A stretch of 64,000 nt of DNA from Acholoe squamosa (lineage: Eukaryota > Annelida > Polychaeta > Phyllodocida > Polynoidae): NCBI GenBank assembly GCA_949317995.1, contig OX439049.1, positions 11,594,395-11,658,394 on the forward strand. Reading direction: 5' to 3'. Shown here one piece after another: positions 61,292 to 64,000 of the stretch; positions within the stretch are counted from its first letter, which is position 1; every line of letters starts with the position of its first letter. The notes below the pieces were generated by a model. The model made no database searches and was not told the origin of the DNA. It saw nothing but the letters and a program-made list of their open reading frames with translations. A program made the translations under genes and the position numbers.

Positions 61292-61841
61292 TTATAATAT
61301 TAAGTTAGCACATGTATAGAATTGTTTTTTTTTCAATTTCAGTAGACTGGCAAATTGGGTCCTGGGGCTCTTTTCGGGGAACCGATGCTTCCTCTTCTCC
61401 TTCTTGCCGTGTGCATGGTAGCTACTGGGTGGGGATAGGAGGGCAGAACAGGGGTACTGGAACGGGTTCCGGAACGGGTACTGGAATGGGTGCTGGAAGA
61501 AAAGGCAAATTAGTTTGAAACAAAACACAAAAGAACATGTTCATGTTTAATCTAATTAGAATAATTATTATGGAATAAAGATAACAGGTAAATTGCACTT
61601 TTTGGTCAATATATATGTTCTATAACAAGTTGTGTACATTATTCCTTGAAATTTTTCACTTATAAGAGGGTAAAAACATATTATTTCATCGATTTCTTAC
61701 CTTTGCTGCAGCTTCTCCGGCCGGCGAAGTCACTGTCCAGCGTCTCTCTCCATTGAGTTCATAAATATAACACCAGACGGCGCACGGAATAGGTAGTACA
61801 CTTTCAAACCACCAGGCGTCACACGCTTCACTGGGCGTCAC
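61292..61841 (-). CDS. Candidate two-exon coding fragment, unidentified
   Basis: Exon A (61841-61701) is open on the minus strand with DAWWFESVLPIPC, AVWCYIYELNGERRW and SPAGEAAAK, ending at a strong donor (AAG|gtaagaa). Exon B (61492-61292) follows a strong acceptor (ccttttcttccag) and reads HPFQYPFRNPFQYPC, then a Lys-rich part. The phases agree (0). Exon A runs directly into the foldback element at 61842. On the far side the frame continues for about nine codons to a stop, so the element split an open stretch. It may belong to the decayed transposon-like unit downstream. I do not recognise a domain. Confidence 0.3.
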
Positions 61842-62867
61842 GCAGGATACAACTTGTTACATCGGTCTATGCCCTGGGGGCATTCAGTGCCGCCCCCTGT
61901 GGTGACGCGTATATTTTCGGGACTGCCGCGCGGAATTATGCATGCCCTGAGGGCATATTGCTGGCCCTCTAGAAATCAGCAATTTACCAATGCTAGTCTA
62001 TGCCCTCAGGGCATTGTGTATCGGCCCTCAGGGCATATGCATACACAGGACCATTCCTGACCTCTGGATCTAGACGTTCTGGCATTGACCAGAAAAACAT
62101 GCACATGCCCTGAGGGCAACATACCCTCAGGGCATATTTCTTGCTTCTTTAAAGCATGATTGACCAAAGCATGTCCTCCAGGCATGTAGTACAATTCCAC
62201 AAGTTGTACTTGTAGGCTAGCTACAAGAAGGGCCTAAGTATGCATACCCCCCAGGGCATATCTTCCTTCTCCAGGGTTCCTTCTACAGTCTACAAATGTT
62301 ACTCCTCAGGGCATAAAGTTGATGATAAATGAAGTGATATTAAATAAGGGTATGCCCTTGGGACATCCATGCATGCCCTCAGGGAATATTGGACTTTAAG
62401 CTAATCAGGGGGGAATTAGGAGCCTACTAGGCTGGGGCACTCTCCAAACTTCGACTCATATGACTATCAGTGCATTTCCTGGCGCCATTCCCTGGGGGCA
62501 TCATCACACATCATCCATATTATGGATGCCCCAGGGGCATAGTACAGAGAACAATGGGGGACAATGCCCTCAGGGCATTCATAGTAAGGATAATCGTACA
62601 TGCATAAAAAAAATTGACGATGCCCTGGGGGCATCCATGTACTAAACGATGCCCCCGGGGCATAGTCCAATACCCTATATAGGCCTACATGTCCTGGGAG
62701 CATCATCCTTACCATGGATGCCCTGGGGGCATTTTCCCAGACTTGCCATGGGGAGTGTGGGAAAGGGCACGCCTCAGCCACTGCTGTCCGCGTAATTTTC
62801 GCATCACTCCCACGCGGCAGTCTGTAGGCCCCCAGGGCATAGTCCGATGTAACAAGTTGTATCCTGC
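61842..62867. mobile_element. 1,026-bp foldback element with 9-bp target duplications and palindrome array
   Basis: The ends GCAGGATACAACTTGTTAC (continuing atcgg) are inverted copies, identical for 24 bp and then matching to about 40 bp with one change. GGGCGTCAC is duplicated exactly at 61833-61841 and 62868-62876. Inside are about 19 copies of the odd palindrome ATGCCCT-S-AGGGCAT, perfect or degenerate, roughly 50 bp apart. Good examples are near 61944, 61998, 62103, 62563, 62618 and 62647. One copy is built into each terminal repeat. Subterminal cgcgta-attttcg blocks occur near both ends. There is no transposase frame. A 9-bp duplication with long inverted ends fits Mutator-like or Merlin-like mobilisation, which is inference. 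Confidence 0.9.
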
Positions 62868-62876
62868 GGGCGTCAC

Positions 62877-64000
62877 ACAATTCGCCCCGGCTAGTAATAT
62901 CTATGGCTGTACTGGTAACAGGTAAATGCCCTCTACAGGTCTTATACCTTTAATATGTAGGTACTTATTGATAATGATAATAATAAGGATAGTTAAATAT
63001 AAAAACCCTAGCAGTGATACAGGTATATATATATGAACAGGGCTTTAGACAAATCGCCCATTGACATAGGCCTAAGACTACCCCAGCGTGCTTGCAGTCA
63101 TATGTACTGCTCTATGTTAGATCGAGGCTCCCAATTTTTTTATGCATATACATGTATAAGTTATGCTTTTACTTGACATATTCCATTAGTCCATGTAGCA
63201 TAATTATATTAGAGCTATACCCCCATCTTTGGGCGTTAGACGAATCGCCTCGGAAATTAACCAAACACGTTTTGGCTTGCAGCATAATAATAAATCAGTC
63301 TATACATGGCCAAATGGTCTTAAAAAATTCTTTAAATAATTCTAAACATATCTAGAAATATATATCTGCCCTCCTGCCTTTTAATTTTTTTTGTCTGTAT
63401 ATGTTGAAGTTTTGATTTTATCAATAAAAAACGAGTATTTCTGGGTAGTTTTAGGCCCTCACTCCCAAAATATGCCTCCGATATATAGAAAACCAGGGTT
63501 CCCCATGTAGCTCTAACCCAGGGCTATCAGAATAAAATATAATAACACATATAGGTTCCATTTTGAATGATTTATTAAGCACATAAGGCAAAATAGCCAA
63601 ATCCCGACGAGTCGTGCCCATTGACCATACAGGTACTCACTAGCAGTGCATTGGTGCATCATACTGGTGCTTTGTGATTACTGTATCAAAAAAATCTATG
63701 AATAAGCATGACACATGAATGCATTAAAACTGATTTTCCAATGCTACATTTATACATTTATGATCACTTATATGTGCACAATGTATTAAAAGCACTATGC
63801 ACCCCTTAGAGGGTGGACATAGGGAAGCATAGCAGGGTTTCACAGTTCTACATGAGCCTACTTTCAATATTTCTAACACACATAATGGTGTATCTGTCCT
63901 GGGGTCAAAGGTCATATGGATTCCATGAAAGACTCATATGAGTATGCTCCAAGACGGGTTGCAAATTTTAAGTTTTATCCTCATAATACATCGAGATTGA
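62877..64000. other. Right end of the window, no coding exon seen
   Basis: AT-rich DNA with two copies of the GGGCRTTAGAYGAAT motif (63040 and 63231) and a CATGATGCA fragment near 63,640-63,720. The small open frames look random. Confidence 0.55.

Larger units (their letters stand above)
57146..63250. repeat. Dispersed 19-bp motif GGGCRTTAGAYGAATYGYC, nine copies
   Basis: Clear copies lie at about 57146 and 57541 (minus strand), and at 57518, 57877, 57963, 58461, 58541, 63040 and 63231 (plus strand). The best are gggcgttagacgaatcgcc and gggcattagacgaattgtc. Several sit next to a second shared word, gaaatgaccaagcacggg (57.94 and 61.10 kb). I saw no copy outside 57-63.3 kb. The cluster brackets the decayed transposon-like region. 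It may be debris of one repeat or a protein-binding site. Confidence 0.55.

Noticed and set aside
61842-62867. CRISPR-like array
   Set aside because: The repeats are short odd palindromes with uneven spacing, inside an element with inverted ends and target duplications, in an intron-containing genome. No cas gene is present.

Overview
This window looks like nuclear DNA of an invertebrate animal. The genes have short coding exons with GT/AG introns. AATAAA signals follow the stop codons. Most of the rest is introns and intergenic DNA crowded with small inverted-repeat elements, tRNA-derived repeats and AT/GA microsatellites. The secreted fibrinogen-domain genes and this style of repeats suggest a marine invertebrate deuterostome. 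An amphioxus-like (Branchiostoma) genome is my best guess, but the species is inferred, not shown.

Layout. (1) 1.2-23.5 kb, minus strand: one three-exon gene for a Ser/Pro/Arg- and Lys/Glu-rich, probably disordered protein of about 458 residues. I joined its exons by matching splice sites and phases. Its two large introns carry most of the left-hand repeats, including a 2.9 kb inverted repeat. (2) 23.5-39 kb: no convincing coding exon. It holds a palindrome array at 25 kb, several MITE families and a tRNA-like tandem repeat at 37-38 kb that was hit by a later transposon. (3) 39.1-40.8 kb, plus strand: a two-exon gene encoding two Rab/Ras-like GTPase domains in one 396-residue chain. (4) 42.9-55.6 kb, minus strand: two head-to-tail paralogous genes for secreted fibrinogen-related proteins of 365 and 379 residues. 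Both have six exons, identical intron phases and identical lengths for the last two exons. (5) 57-64 kb: a decayed transposon-like coding region, a recurring 19-bp motif, and a 1,026-bp foldback element with perfect 9-bp target duplications, filled with palindromes.

The two fibrinogen genes form one functional unit by family: secreted, oligomerising, lectin-like recognition proteins. Copy 2 has lost the second disulfide and the Cys-His of the ligand pocket, while copy 1 keeps them, which suggests divergence in binding. The double GTPase and the Ser/Arg-rich gene are not obviously linked to them.

The most unusual structure is the set of palindrome-array repeats. Different families at 25 kb, 62 kb and 11-21 kb are each built from short odd palindromes. 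Several share the heptamer CCTNAGG at their centre. At least one (61.8-62.9 kb) is clearly a transposed unit.
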